Shown here piece by piece: positions 44,151 through 52,370 of a stretch of 64,000 nucleotides of DNA; the stretch's first letter is position 1, and each line of letters begins with the position of its first letter. The notes beneath the pieces are model-generated. The model saw only the letters and a program-made list of their open reading frames with translations. It did no database searches and was not told the origin of the DNA. Position numbers and translations under genes: made by a program. This DNA is from Actinocorallia sp. API 0066 (GTDB lineage: Bacteria > Actinomycetota > Actinomycetes > Streptosporangiales > Streptosporangiaceae). The DNA is taken from NCBI RefSeq assembly GCF_020991275.1, contig NZ_JAJLQY010000003.1, positions 496,001 to 560,000 on the forward strand, given 5' to 3'.

Positions 44151-46099
44151 CCGGGGAAGAACGCCCGCAGACCAAACCCCAGCAGCGCCCGCCCGGGCCC
44201 GCCGCCTGGATGGCCGGGCCGACCCTGGAGAAGTCCTCGGACTTCGTCGGCTCGGCCAAACGGCTGCTGCGCGACATGCGACCCGAACGCGGCCTCATCA
44301 TCGCCGGGACGGTCCTCGGCGCTGTCAGCGTCATCCTCACCGTGCTCGGTCCGCGGGTGCTCGGCGCGGCCACCGACCTGATCTTCGACGGCGCCGTGTC
44401 CGCCAAGCTCCCCGAGGGGCTCAGCAAGGCCGAGGCCATCGCCCAGCTTCGGGCCTCCGGCGAGGACACGTTCGCCGACATGGTCGCCGCGATGGACGTC
44501 GTCCCCGGCACCGGCATCGACTTCGGCACGGTCGGCGGCGTGCTCCTCGTCGTCCTGGGGATCTACCTCGTCGCCGCGGCGCTGGGCATCGTCCAGGGGC
44601 GGCTCACCGCCGCCGTCGTCCAGCGGTCCATGCACCGGCTGCGCGAACGCGTCCAGGCCAAGCTGGCGCGGCTGCCGCTCAGCTACTTCGACGGACGGCA
44701 GCGCGGCGAGGTGCTGAGCCGGGTCACCAACGACATCGACAACCTCTCCCAGACGCTCCAGCAGACGCTCAGCATGGCGGTGAACTCGATCCTCACCATC
44801 GTCGGCGTGCTCGCGATGATGCTGTGGATCTCGCCGCTGCTCGCGCTCATCGCCCTCGTGACGGTGCCGCTGACGGTGTTCGTCACGGCGAAGATCGGCG
44901 GCCGGTCCAAGCCGCAGTTCGTCCAGCAGTGGGCCAGCACCGGCAAGCTCAACGGGCACATCGAGGAGATGTACGGCGGGCACGCGCTCGTCACCGCGTT
45001 CGGCCGCAAGGAGGAGTCGGCGGAGGCGTTCACCGAGCAGAACGAGAGCCTCTACCGCGCGTCCTTCAAGGCCCAGTTCATCTCCGGGCTCATCCAGCCC
45101 GCGACCATGCTCATCGGCAACCTCAACTACGTGCTCGTCGCCGTCATCGGCGGCCTGCGGGTGGCGAACGGGTCGCTGTCGCTGGGCGAGGTGCAGGCTT
45201 TTGTCCAGTACTCACGGCAGTTCACCCAGCCGCTCACCCAGGTCGCGAGCATGGCGAACCTGCTGCAGTCGGGCATCGCGTCGGCCGAGCGGGTGTACGA
45301 GCTGCTCGACGCCGAGGAGCAGCGCCCCGAGCCGGACCAGGCGGCCGTCGTCGCCGAGCCGCGCGGAAGGGTCGCGTTCGAGGACGTGTCGTTCTCGTAC
45401 GCGCCCGACAAACCGCTCATCGAGCACCTCTCGCTCACCGTGGAGCCGGGCCAGACCGTCGCGATCGTCGGGCCGACCGGTGCGGGCAAGACCACGCTGG
45501 TCAACCTGCTCATGCGGTTCTACGAGGTGACAGGCGGGCGGATCACCCTGGACGGCGTGGACATCGCCGCGATGGACCGGGCCGACCTGCGCGCCCGCAC
45601 CGGCATGGTGCTCCAGGACGCGTGGCTGTTCGGCGGCACCATCGCCGAGAACATCGGGTACGGCGACGTCACCGCGTCCCGCGAGCGGATCGTCGAGGCG
45701 GCCAGGGCCACCCAGGTCGACCACTTCGTGCGGACCCTGCCCGACGGCTACGACACCGTCCTCGACGACGAGGGCGGCACCGTCAGCGCCGGGGAGAAAC
45801 AGCTCCTCACCATCGCCCGCGCGTTCCTCGCCGAACCCGCGATCCTCATCCTGGACGAGGCGACGAGCTCGGTGGACACCCGCACCGAGGTGCTCATCCA
45901 GCGGGCGATGCGGAGCCTGCGGCAGGGCAGGACCAGCTTCGTCATCGCGCACCGGCTGTCCACCATCCGGGACGCCGACCTCATCCTCGTCATGGAGGAC
46001 GGCTCGATCGTCGAGCAGGGCACGCACGACGAGCTGATCGCGGCGGGCGGCGCCTACCAGCGGCTGTACGCGGCGCAGTTCGCGGAGGCGCTCACCTGA
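44147..46099 (+). CDS. ABC exporter half-transporter B (catalytic Walker B subunit)
   Basis: 650-aa partner with a longer N terminus (Pro/Gln-rich, about 40 residues) and an extra insert in the first extracellular loop (about 85-125). ATPase motifs: Walker A GPTGAGKTT, Walker B ILILDE with the catalytic Glu, switch His in IAHRLSTI, but a degenerate signature VSAGEKQLL. Complementary to subunit A, giving one consensus and one degenerate nucleotide site. Overlaps the upstream gene by 4 bp; a strong hairpin follows its stop. Confidence 0.93.
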   Translation: MTGEERPQTKPQQRPPGPAAWMAGPTLEKSSDFVGSAKRLLRDMRPERGLIIAGTVLGAVSVILTVLGPRVLGAATDLIFDGAVSAKLPEGLSKAEAIAQLRASGEDTFADMVAAMDVVPGTGIDFGTVGGVLLVVLGIYLVAAALGIVQGRLTAAVVQRSMHRLRERVQAKLARLPLSYFDGRQRGEVLSRVTNDIDNLSQTLQQTLSMAVNSILTIVGVLAMMLWISPLLALIALVTVPLTVFVTAKIGGRSKPQFVQQWASTGKLNGHIEEMYGGHALVTAFGRKEESAEAFTEQNESLYRASFKAQFISGLIQPATMLIGNLNYVLVAVIGGLRVANGSLSLGEVQAFVQYSRQFTQPLTQVASMANLLQSGIASAERVYELLDAEEQRPEPDQAAVVAEPRGRVAFEDVSFSYAPDKPLIEHLSLTVEPGQTVAIVGPTGAGKTTLVNLLMRFYEVTGGRITLDGVDIAAMDRADLRARTGMVLQDAWLFGGTIAENIGYGDVTASRERIVEAARATQVDHFVRTLPDGYDTVLDDEGGTVSAGEKQLLTIARAFLAEPAILILDEATSSVDTRTEVLIQRAMRSLRQGRTSFVIAHRLSTIRDADLILVMEDGSIVEQGTHDELIAAGGAYQRLYAAQFAEALT

Positions 46100-46104
46100 G
46101 ACGC

Positions 46105-46140
46105 GTGCGGCCGACCGCCACGGGGGACGGTCGGCCGCAC
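46105..46140. terminator. Strong bidirectional terminator hairpin
   Basis: GTGCGGCCGACCG (46105-46117) and CGGTCGGCCGCAC (46128-46140) form a perfect 13-bp stem with a 10-nt loop between the convergent exporter operon (ends 46099) and aldo/keto reductase gene (ends 46170). No U-tract, as is usual in this G+C range. Confidence 0.75.
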
Positions 46141-46169
46141 GGATCTCACCGGCTCACTGGTTCACTGGT

Positions 46170-47165
46170 TCACCAGGCGAACGCCTCCGGGCTGGGGCCG
46201 GGGCCGGGGAACAGCTCGTCGAGGGCGGCCAGGAACTCGTCGTCCAGCTTCAGCTCCGCGGCGCGCAGCGCGGACGCCAGTTGCCCGTCGGTGCGCGGGC
46301 CCACGATCGGGCCGGTGACGCCGGGACGGCTGAGCAGCCACGCTAGGCCGACGTCGCCGGGGTCGAGGTCGTGCTTGGCGCTCAGCGCCTCGTACGCCTC
46401 GATCTTGGCGCGGTTGGCCGGGTCGGCGAGGTACTCCTCGCTGCGCCCTCCGAGCGACCTGCCGCCGGTGCCCTCCGCCTGCTTGCGCAGCACCCCGCCG
46501 AGCAGACCCCCGTGCAGCGGCGACCACGGGATCACGCCGAGCCCGTAGACCTCGGCCGCCGGGATGACCTCCATCTCCGCGCGCCGCTCGATCAGGTTGT
46601 AGATGCACTGCTCGGAGACGAGGCCGAGCGAGCCGCGCCGGTCGGCCTTCTCGTTGGCCTGGGCGATGGCCCAGCCGGGGAAGTTCGACGACCCGACGTA
46701 GAGCACCTTGCCCTGCTGGACGAGCACGTCCAGGGCCTGCCAGATCTCCTCCCAGGGCGTGTCCCTGTCCACGTGGTGGAACTGGTACAGGTCGATGTGG
46801 TCCGTCTGGAGGCGCTTCAGCGACGCCTCCACCGCGCGGCGGATATTGAGCGCGGAAAGCTTGTCCTCGTTAGGCCACGTCTTGCCTTCGGCACTCATCG
46901 ACCCGTACACCTTGGTGGCCAGGACGGTCCTGTCCCGCCGTCCGCCCCCGCCTGCGAACCAGGTGCCGAGAATCTCCTCGGTACGCCCCTTGTTCTCCCC
47001 CCACCCGTACACGTTCGCCGTGTCGAAGAAATTGACGCCCGCGTCCAGCGCGGCGTCCATGATCCTGTGGCTCTCGGCCTCTCCGGTGACGGGCCCGAAG
47101 TTCATCGTGCCGAGCACGATCCTGCTCACGCGGAGCCCGGTACGTCCCAGGTGCACATAGTCCAT
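46170..47165 (-). CDS. Aldo/keto reductase
   Basis: 331-aa NADPH-dependent reductase. Tetrad residues: Asp/Tyr in FFDTANVYG, Lys in LATKVYG, His in YQFHHVD. LSRPGVTGPIVGPRT provides the cofactor phosphate site. ATG at 47165 (MDYVHLGRTGLRVS) matches the conserved family start; the open frame begins 69 nt earlier. Subgroup resembles YajO/PhsAKR-type reductases with broad carbonyl specificity. Different subgroup from the one at 10367. Confidence 0.9.
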   Translation of the reverse strand: MDYVHLGRTGLRVSRIVLGTMNFGPVTGEAESHRIMDAALDAGVNFFDTANVYGWGENKGRTEEILGTWFAGGGGRRDRTVLATKVYGSMSAEGKTWPNEDKLSALNIRRAVEASLKRLQTDHIDLYQFHHVDRDTPWEEIWQALDVLVQQGKVLYVGSSNFPGWAIAQANEKADRRGSLGLVSEQCIYNLIERRAEMEVIPAAEVYGLGVIPWSPLHGGLLGGVLRKQAEGTGGRSLGGRSEEYLADPANRAKIEAYEALSAKHDLDPGDVGLAWLLSRPGVTGPIVGPRTDGQLASALRAAELKLDDEFLAALDELFPGPGPSPEAFAW

Positions 47166-47230
47166 GAACTGATGAAACCCCACCGCGCACGCCCTATTCC
47201 CAAGGCGGTGCGAACTTTCGGCATCCGTTC

Positions 47231-47872
47231 TCACGCGTCGCTGGAACCGGTGACGACCATGCCGCCGGGGTCGACGACGTCGTAGTCCTCCAACGTCACG
47301 TGCAGTTGCGCGGCCCGCAGCAGGCGGATACGGGGGTCGTCGTGGACGATGGTGACGGCGGCGCCGGGCATCAGACCGAACGGGGTGGGCTGGTACAGCA
47401 TGCCCGAGATCGCGGCCGGAGCGACCCGCCGGGGACGCAACACCACATACCCGTCACGCAGATGCGGACACAACCGGCCCGACCGCTCCACACACCCCGG
47501 ACACACCGGCGGATGAGCCGTCATGACCGGCGCAGGCCACGGCCCCTCCGCGCTCTCGTACTCCTTCCGCGAGAGCATCCACAACGCGTTCTTCCCACAG
47601 GGCGTCCCGCACACCTGACACAGCCGACGGCGCATCGCCCGACGGTGCCGCAGGAAGTGCACGGACTTGAACTCCGGAACCCCCACCCCCGGACTGAACC
47701 CGATCCGCGTCCACAACACCCCCGCCCCGTCCCGATCCACCACGCTCTCATCCGCATAAGCGATCCGCCCGTCCCGAATCACCATCGAGACCGGCGGGAT
47801 TTCTTCCGACGACCACGACGTGATGTACGGCACCGCCCGCCACCGCGCCAGATTCACCCCGGACATGTGCAC
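47231..47872 (-). CDS. Cys-rich putative zinc-binding protein of unknown function
   Basis: 213 aa. Contains two cysteine clusters, LCQVCGTPCG (about residues 84-93) and VCPGC...LCPH (about 123-136), which could hold one or two Zn ions. Flanks are beta-rich (YVVLRPRRVAP, AVTIVHDDPRIRLL). Proteins of this kind recur in actinomycetes next to HTH and anti-sigma-like ATPase genes, as here, but I know of no function. Two ATG codons at the start (MHMSG); the second cannot be excluded. Confidence 0.65.
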   Translation of the reverse strand: MHMSGVNLARWRAVPYITSWSSEEIPPVSMVIRDGRIAYADESVVDRDGAGVLWTRIGFSPGVGVPEFKSVHFLRHRRAMRRRLCQVCGTPCGKNALWMLSRKEYESAEGPWPAPVMTAHPPVCPGCVERSGRLCPHLRDGYVVLRPRRVAPAAISGMLYQPTPFGLMPGAAVTIVHDDPRIRLLRAAQLHVTLEDYDVVDPGGMVVTGSSDA

Positions 47873-47936
47873 ACACCTTCCTCAAAGCCGGGACAGCCAT
47901 CCGATTCGGATCGGAGGCTCGCGTCCGTGCGGCAGT

Positions 47937-48404
47937 TCACTTTCGGTTCCCGCCCTTTGCGAAGTGCTCGTCATAGAGTCTGTCGAGTGTCTCCGTCGCG
48001 TTCTGGACGAGAATCTGTGCGGTCTTCTTGAAGATCCCGTGGTCTTCGAGGGAGATGCGCATGGCTTCCTGGATCATCCCCATGGCGACCGCACGCGGGA
48101 CCGCGTCATGCGGCAGCCGGATGGTTTCCGGGGCGCTCTTCCCGATGAGGTCGCGATAGGCCAGCCAGCGCACCAGTTCCTTGCTGCACGCGGCCCTTCG
48201 GGCCTTCATCTCCGCCAGAATCCTGTCGACATCCGCGCGGCACACGTAGAGGAAACGGTCGGCCGGGTCCTTGTGGTGTCGGACCAAACCTTGCCGACAC
48301 CAATTACGGAGCCGTTCGCGATGGATGGACATAAGCGTCGCCGCTTCGTTGACGGTGTAGAAACCATCGTCGAACCAGGACGGCTCGGCCTCAGAGGACA
48401 ACAT
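47937..48404 (-). CDS. HTH (MerR/excisionase-like) DNA-binding protein
   Basis: 155 aa. N-terminal winged-helix pattern FYTVNEAATLMSIHRERLRNWCRQGLV followed by RFLYVCRADVDRILAE is that of MerR/Xis-type HTH proteins. The C-terminal part is helical (AVAMGMIQEAMRISLEDHGIFKKTAQILVQNATETLDRLYDEHF in shorter runs) and unassigned. ATG at 48404 with GGAAGG upstream. G+C is lower than the flanking core genes. Co-directional with the Cys-rich gene and preceded by the ATPase gene, forming a small accessory cluster. Confidence 0.65.
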   Translation of the reverse strand: MLSSEAEPSWFDDGFYTVNEAATLMSIHRERLRNWCRQGLVRHHKDPADRFLYVCRADVDRILAEMKARRAACSKELVRWLAYRDLIGKSAPETIRLPHDAVPRAVAMGMIQEAMRISLEDHGIFKKTAQILVQNATETLDRLYDEHFAKGGNRK

Positions 48405-48430
48405 GACCCTTCCGGAGAATCGTGCTCGGG

Positions 48431-48934
48431 CTAGGTGAACTTCGGGCGGTAGATCGCGTACACCCATTTCCCGCCGCCCTCGGTCGACCGGGTGCCCACC
48501 CGGGCGGCGGAACCGGCCACGAGCCGGAGGCCCCAGCCGCCGAACTCGTGGTCGTCGGGAAGGGCGTCGATCTCCTCAAGCGTCAGGGCCGAGTCGTCCA
48601 TCTTCGGCATTTCCGGACTGCCGTCCCACGCGGCGATCGTGATTTCCCGTGCCCTCGGCGCCAGAACGGCACGAAAACCCACCCTCGCCAGAGGCGTCTC
48701 CCGGCAGGCGTTCGTCACCAACTCGACGGCCGCGAGCGACAGCTCCCCAACGGACTCCCGAGCGACGCCCCACCACATCAACCGGTTGGTCACCATCTCC
48801 CGCACCGTCGGCGGAACATCCGGAGCCGGAAGCGTCACCAACTCAAGAACAAGGTCACCCGCATTGCGCGGCGCGGCCGGTACAACATGCGCACTGTGTA
48901 CGAATATGGGAGAATGTGTCCAGATAAGGCTCAT
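48431..48934 (-). CDS. Anti-sigma factor-like ATP-binding protein (HATPase_c, RsbW/SpoIIAB-like)
   Basis: 167-aa GHKL-fold protein. N-box AAVELVTNACRET (about 70), G1-like DDHEFGGWGLRLV (about 135) and a C-terminal strand KWVYAIYRP are visible. In actinomycetes such single-domain proteins act as serine kinase anti-sigma factors or unknown regulators, often beside DUF397/XRE pairs. ATG at 48934 follows AAGGCGGGG; a longer frame from 49051 is open but overlaps the likely promoter of the divergent XRE gene. Confidence 0.78.
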   Translation of the reverse strand: MSLIWTHSPIFVHSAHVVPAAPRNAGDLVLELVTLPAPDVPPTVREMVTNRLMWWGVARESVGELSLAAVELVTNACRETPLARVGFRAVLAPRAREITIAAWDGSPEMPKMDDSALTLEEIDALPDDHEFGGWGLRLVAGSAARVGTRSTEGGGKWVYAIYRPKFT

Positions 48935-49077
48935 CGCGTCCCCGCCTTGGTGATCATGGATAGATGCGCGGCGATCGGGACCGATCCTGACGTCCGACCA
49001 CGTGGGACGGAACCAGGCATCTCCTTTGAGGAAACGGGCGCTAGGCATCACGCGTCCTCTGGGGTTAGCCTCGCCTC

Positions 49078-50202
49078 ATGGAAGCTCAGACCCTTCCCGA
49101 CGCACTTAGAATGATCATGAAGGAAGAAGGATGGAGCCAGGCGCGCCTAGCGAGAGAGATGGGAGTACTGACCACGTGGGTATCCAGAGTGGTCAAGGGG
49201 CAGCGCGACACTTCGGTAGGCAACGCGATTGAGCTATTGGGACGGCTGGGCTACGAGGTAGTCATCCGGCGGAAGAGGGACGAGGCGGAAGTGAAACGAC
49301 GCGCATTCATGGCCAGTGCGGCGACTGTGGCACTTGTGCCCAGTGCCAGCGGCAATCCGTATCGAGATCCGGAATACGTTCAAGTCCTTAGCGAAAGGGT
49401 CGAGACGAACCTCTACGGCTCGGGTGGGCTTGCGGCCGTCGAAGACGCCGCGAAGCACCTACGCCGCATCAAGGCAATTACCGCCGATGTCAAAGATGCT
49501 CGGTTTCTGAGTGCCGCATCGTCTCTTGCACGGCAGGTCTCTCTAGTCGAATACGATGCCCGCCGACTCCCGCAGGCGAAGGATGCTGGGAAAATCGCCG
49601 TGGTTTTCGCACGGGCCGCGAAGGACCGCACTGGCGAGGTCGGAGCACTCAACGAGCTATCCATGTTCAGTGCGTACGAGGGCGACGGGCTCCATGGCCA
49701 GCTGTACGCACGGCAGGCTCTGACTGTTCCTGACGTGACGCCGGAGGAAGAAGCGGCCGCACACGTCAACTTCGGCAGGGCTCTCGGGCTGCTCAATGAG
49801 AAGCGGAGTTCTGCTCTGCACCTTGACCGCGCCCGCGAGATCGGCGACGGTCTCGACCACTTCCAACGTCTGAACCTGATCGGCAATGTAGGTGTTGCCC
49901 TACATGACCAAGCCGCATGGGCTCCGGCGCACAACGCGTTCAAGGAAGCCGTGAACGGCCTCGCGCCGTCGTCACCATGGCTTGCGGCAAACCTGATGGC
50001 CCGCCAGGTCCAAGCGGCTCTCAAGGCTTCACAGCCACTCCTGGCCGCTGACCTGATGGAAACGTTGGGGCGCCTCGCACCGTTGGTGTCGTCGGCACGC
50101 TTGCACACGTACCTAACCGAGATCGCGGCTCTCTCGGGTCCATGGAAGGACATTCCCGAGGTACGAGCCATGCGGGAACAACTCCGAACACTGCTGACCT
50201 AG
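49078..50202 (+). CDS. XRE-family HTH regulator with TPR-like C terminus
   Basis: 374 aa. HTH at residues about 8-60 (MIMKEEGWSQARLAREMGV, TTWVSRVVKGQRD), then a Tat/lipid-like hydrophobic stretch RRAFMASAATVALVPSASG (about 72-90), then alpha-helical TPR-like repeats to the end (ALNELSMFSAYEGD, AHVNFGRALGLLNEKR, LNLIGNVGVALHDQAAW). This layout is common in actinomycete transcriptional regulators that bind peptides or partner proteins. Codon usage is clearly less G+C-biased than neighbours, suggesting acquired DNA. Divergent from the ATPase gene. Confidence 0.8.
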   Translation: MEAQTLPDALRMIMKEEGWSQARLAREMGVLTTWVSRVVKGQRDTSVGNAIELLGRLGYEVVIRRKRDEAEVKRRAFMASAATVALVPSASGNPYRDPEYVQVLSERVETNLYGSGGLAAVEDAAKHLRRIKAITADVKDARFLSAASSLARQVSLVEYDARRLPQAKDAGKIAVVFARAAKDRTGEVGALNELSMFSAYEGDGLHGQLYARQALTVPDVTPEEEAAAHVNFGRALGLLNEKRSSALHLDRAREIGDGLDHFQRLNLIGNVGVALHDQAAWAPAHNAFKEAVNGLAPSSPWLAANLMARQVQAALKASQPLLAADLMETLGRLAPLVSSARLHTYLTEIAALSGPWKDIPEVRAMREQLRTLLT

Positions 50203-50565
50203 CAAGACACAAGTCGAACCCAGCATGGACCTCGTGAACGTCAGAGGTCCACTGTCGGTGACATGCCCCACCGGAACTTCCGGCCAGTCGGCCATCGGGC
50301 CGCTCGTCGTGACGATGCACACTGCCCCGTACGTCTCGGGGTAGGCCGATGACGCCGGTGCTATCGCCTCCCCCGCCATCAGCGCCTAGGCTGGTGGACA
50401 CCAAGCCCAAACCAGCCGCCGCGATCCAGCCCCGTTCCTTGACATCTTCACATCACCAAGATCTTCAGCGCCACACCGGTCTCGCGTGCACTACCGGAGG
50501 TCCGCTGAAAAACACGGCACAACACCCCCGCAAACACCGGCCCCGACCTGCGGCTTTACCCTGGG
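50203..50565 (+). other. Gene-free region preceding CRISPR array (possible leader)
   Basis: 363 bp between the XRE gene and the first CRISPR repeat. An ORF at 50349-50642 runs into the array and has no coding character. The region is less G+C-rich than average and lies on the side of the array with the perfect repeats, as a leader should. No promoter could be assigned securely. Confidence 0.4.
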
Positions 50566-50926
50566 GTCCTCATAGCCCCTACAAGGGATCGCAACACCTC
50601 TTCGGCGACGCGCGTCTCGTCCCAGTCCGGGTGTCCTCATAGCCCCTACAAGGGATCGCAACGATTTATAAGCCCTTCCGCCAGGGCTTGGAATTCGTCG
50701 TCCTCATAGCCCCTACAAGGGATCGCAACGGAAACTCCGACCAGCAAATAGACAGCGATTCGTCTAGTCCTCATAGCCCCTACAAGGGATCGCAACGTCA
50801 AGACCGCTCCGCCATGTCCGCAAGTGACGATGTCCTCATCGCCCCTACTAGGGATCGCAACTGCAGCCGACGACCGACTCCCCGGCGCCGCAGCTCGTCC
50901 TCATCGCCCCTGCAAGGGGATTCGAG
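50566..50926 (+). CRISPR. Six-repeat CRISPR array, no cas genes in window
   Basis: 30-bp repeats begin at 50566, 50633, 50700, 50767, 50832 and 50897. They start GTCCTCATAGCCCC and end ACAAGGGATCGCAAC in the first four copies, which are identical. Copy 5 has two substitutions and copy 6 diverges at the 3' end. Spacers are 37, 37, 37, 35 and 35 bp. The repeat can form a small CCCT-ACA-AGGG stem. Decay at the right end places the leader on the left. Repeat and spacer sizes suit type I-A/B or III systems rather than I-E. No cas gene was found anywhere in the 64 kb. Confidence 0.95.
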
Positions 50927-51149
50927 CCTGTGTTGGGCTGTCCCGTGATGCGTTCTGCACGATAAGGATCGGTCAGTTGCACTGGTCATCGGCGGTCTGG
51001 CCGCCTCCGTTGGACTCCGATCGGCTCGTGCTTGGGTTCGGCTCGGGGTGGGCGGGTTGGGCGGGGGCACAGAGGTGGGGGTGGGGGGGTTCGTTGGGGG
51101 GTGGGGGGCGAGTAGGTTCCGGGCAGGAGACGGGTGATCGTGGGAGGTT
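50927..51149 (+). other. G-rich low-complexity intergenic stretch
   Basis: No gene. From about 51040 to 51120 the plus strand carries repeated G runs (for example GGGGGTGGGGGGG and GGGGGGTGGGGGG), with G-quadruplex potential just upstream of the serine hydrolase gene. The strong G bias continues about 400 bp into that gene. Confidence 0.6.
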
Positions 51150-52316
51150 GTGGTGACGGGTCAGGGTGTTGGTGTTGTTCAGGGGGACTGTGCGGCGGGG
51201 TTTGAGGGGGTTCGGGAGGCGTTTGAGGGGAGTTTTGTGGAGAGGGGGGAACTGGGGGCGGGGGTTGCGGTTCTGGTTGAGGGGGAAGTGGTGGTGGATT
51301 TGTGGGGTGGGTGGGCGGATGAGGGGAGGAGTCGGGTTTGGGAGCGGGACACGGTGGTGAACGTGTGGTCCACGACCAAAGGGGTGACGGCGCTGTGTGC
51401 GCATGTGCTGGTGGAGAGGGGGTTGTTGGAGTTGGATGCGCCTGTCGCGGCGTATTGGCCGGAGTTTGGGGCGGCGGGGAAGGAGTCCGTCCTGGTGCGG
51501 CATCTGTTGTCGCATCGGGCGGGGTTGGCGGGGTTGCGGCAGCCGCACACGTTGGAGCAGCTGTACGACTGGGAGCTGACGACGTCGCGGCTGGCCGCCA
51601 TGGCGCCGTGGTGGGAGCCGGGGACAGTATCCGGCTATCACGTGCTCACCTACGGCTACCTGGTGGGTGAGGTGATCCGGCGGGTGACCGGGCTGATGCC
51701 TGGTGAGTTCCTGCGCCGTGAGGTCACCGGGCCGCTGGGCGTCGACTTCACGATCGGGCTGCCGGAGCAGGACGCGGGGCGGGCCGCCGAGCTCGTGCAC
51801 CAGGCGGCCCCGTCCGACAGCGAGCAGGGCACCGTGTTCGCCCAGATGGCGCCGGTGGCGATCGCGGCGCTGGTGAACCCGGCGGCGGGCGCGGCCGAGG
51901 CCAACACGGCGGCGTGGCGGGCCGCCGAGATCCCCGCCGCGAACGGCCACGGCACCGCGCGGGCCGTCGCCGCGCTGTACGACGTGTTCACCGGACGGCC
52001 AGGGCCGGACCGGCTGCTGTCGCCCGAGGCCGTCGAACGGGCCCGCGAGGGGCAGGGCGCCTGCCACGACCTGGTGCTCGGCTCGGCCTTCCCGCACGAG
52101 ACGGAACTGGGGCTCGGCCTCTGGCTGAGCGGGGCGAACCACTCCTACGGCCCGAACCCGCGCGCCTTCGGCCATGACGGCTACGGCGGCTCATTCGGCA
52201 TGGCCGACCCGGAAGCGGGCGTCTCCATCGGTTACGTGATGAACCGGATGGGCCCGAACATCGCCGACGACCCACGCAAACGAGCCCTCATCGCAGCCGT
52301 CTACGACGCCCTGTAG
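51150..52316 (+). CDS. Serine hydrolase (class C beta-lactamase-like esterase)
   Basis: 388-aa cytoplasmic serine hydrolase, no signal peptide. Nucleophile Ser in WSTTKGVT (about 76), Tyr in SGYHVLTYGYLVGE (about 173) in the esterase form of YxN, and HDGYGGSFG replacing KTG near the C terminus. This set is typical of EstB-like esterases and of hydrolases in secondary metabolism. GTG at 51150 follows GGGAGG; an adjacent GTG at 51153 is equivalent. The first third uses G-ending codons almost exclusively, unlike the remainder. Confidence 0.87.
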   Translation: MVTGQGVGVVQGDCAAGFEGVREAFEGSFVERGELGAGVAVLVEGEVVVDLWGGWADEGRSRVWERDTVVNVWSTTKGVTALCAHVLVERGLLELDAPVAAYWPEFGAAGKESVLVRHLLSHRAGLAGLRQPHTLEQLYDWELTTSRLAAMAPWWEPGTVSGYHVLTYGYLVGEVIRRVTGLMPGEFLRREVTGPLGVDFTIGLPEQDAGRAAELVHQAAPSDSEQGTVFAQMAPVAIAALVNPAAGAAEANTAAWRAAEIPAANGHGTARAVAALYDVFTGRPGPDRLLSPEAVERAREGQGACHDLVLGSAFPHETELGLGLWLSGANHSYGPNPRAFGHDGYGGSFGMADPEAGVSIGYVMNRMGPNIADDPRKRALIAAVYDAL

Positions 52317-52370
52317 CCGCGCCCCCGCCGCGGCGCCCGCGCCGCCCCACGATCTCCCGCTCGTGGGTGC

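Noticed and set aside
42417-46099. ABC exporter as the lasso peptide exporter
   Set aside because: It is about 15 kb away, in its own TetR-controlled operon with a strong terminator; no sequence evidence links it to the lasso genes.
48422-49114. 230-codon plus-strand frame over the ATPase gene
   Set aside because: Antisense to the HATPase gene and continues into the XRE promoter region; no recognisable family.
50349-50948. ORFs running through the CRISPR repeats
   Set aside because: They are created by the repeats themselves (recurring SPYKGS-type peptide) and have no start signals.
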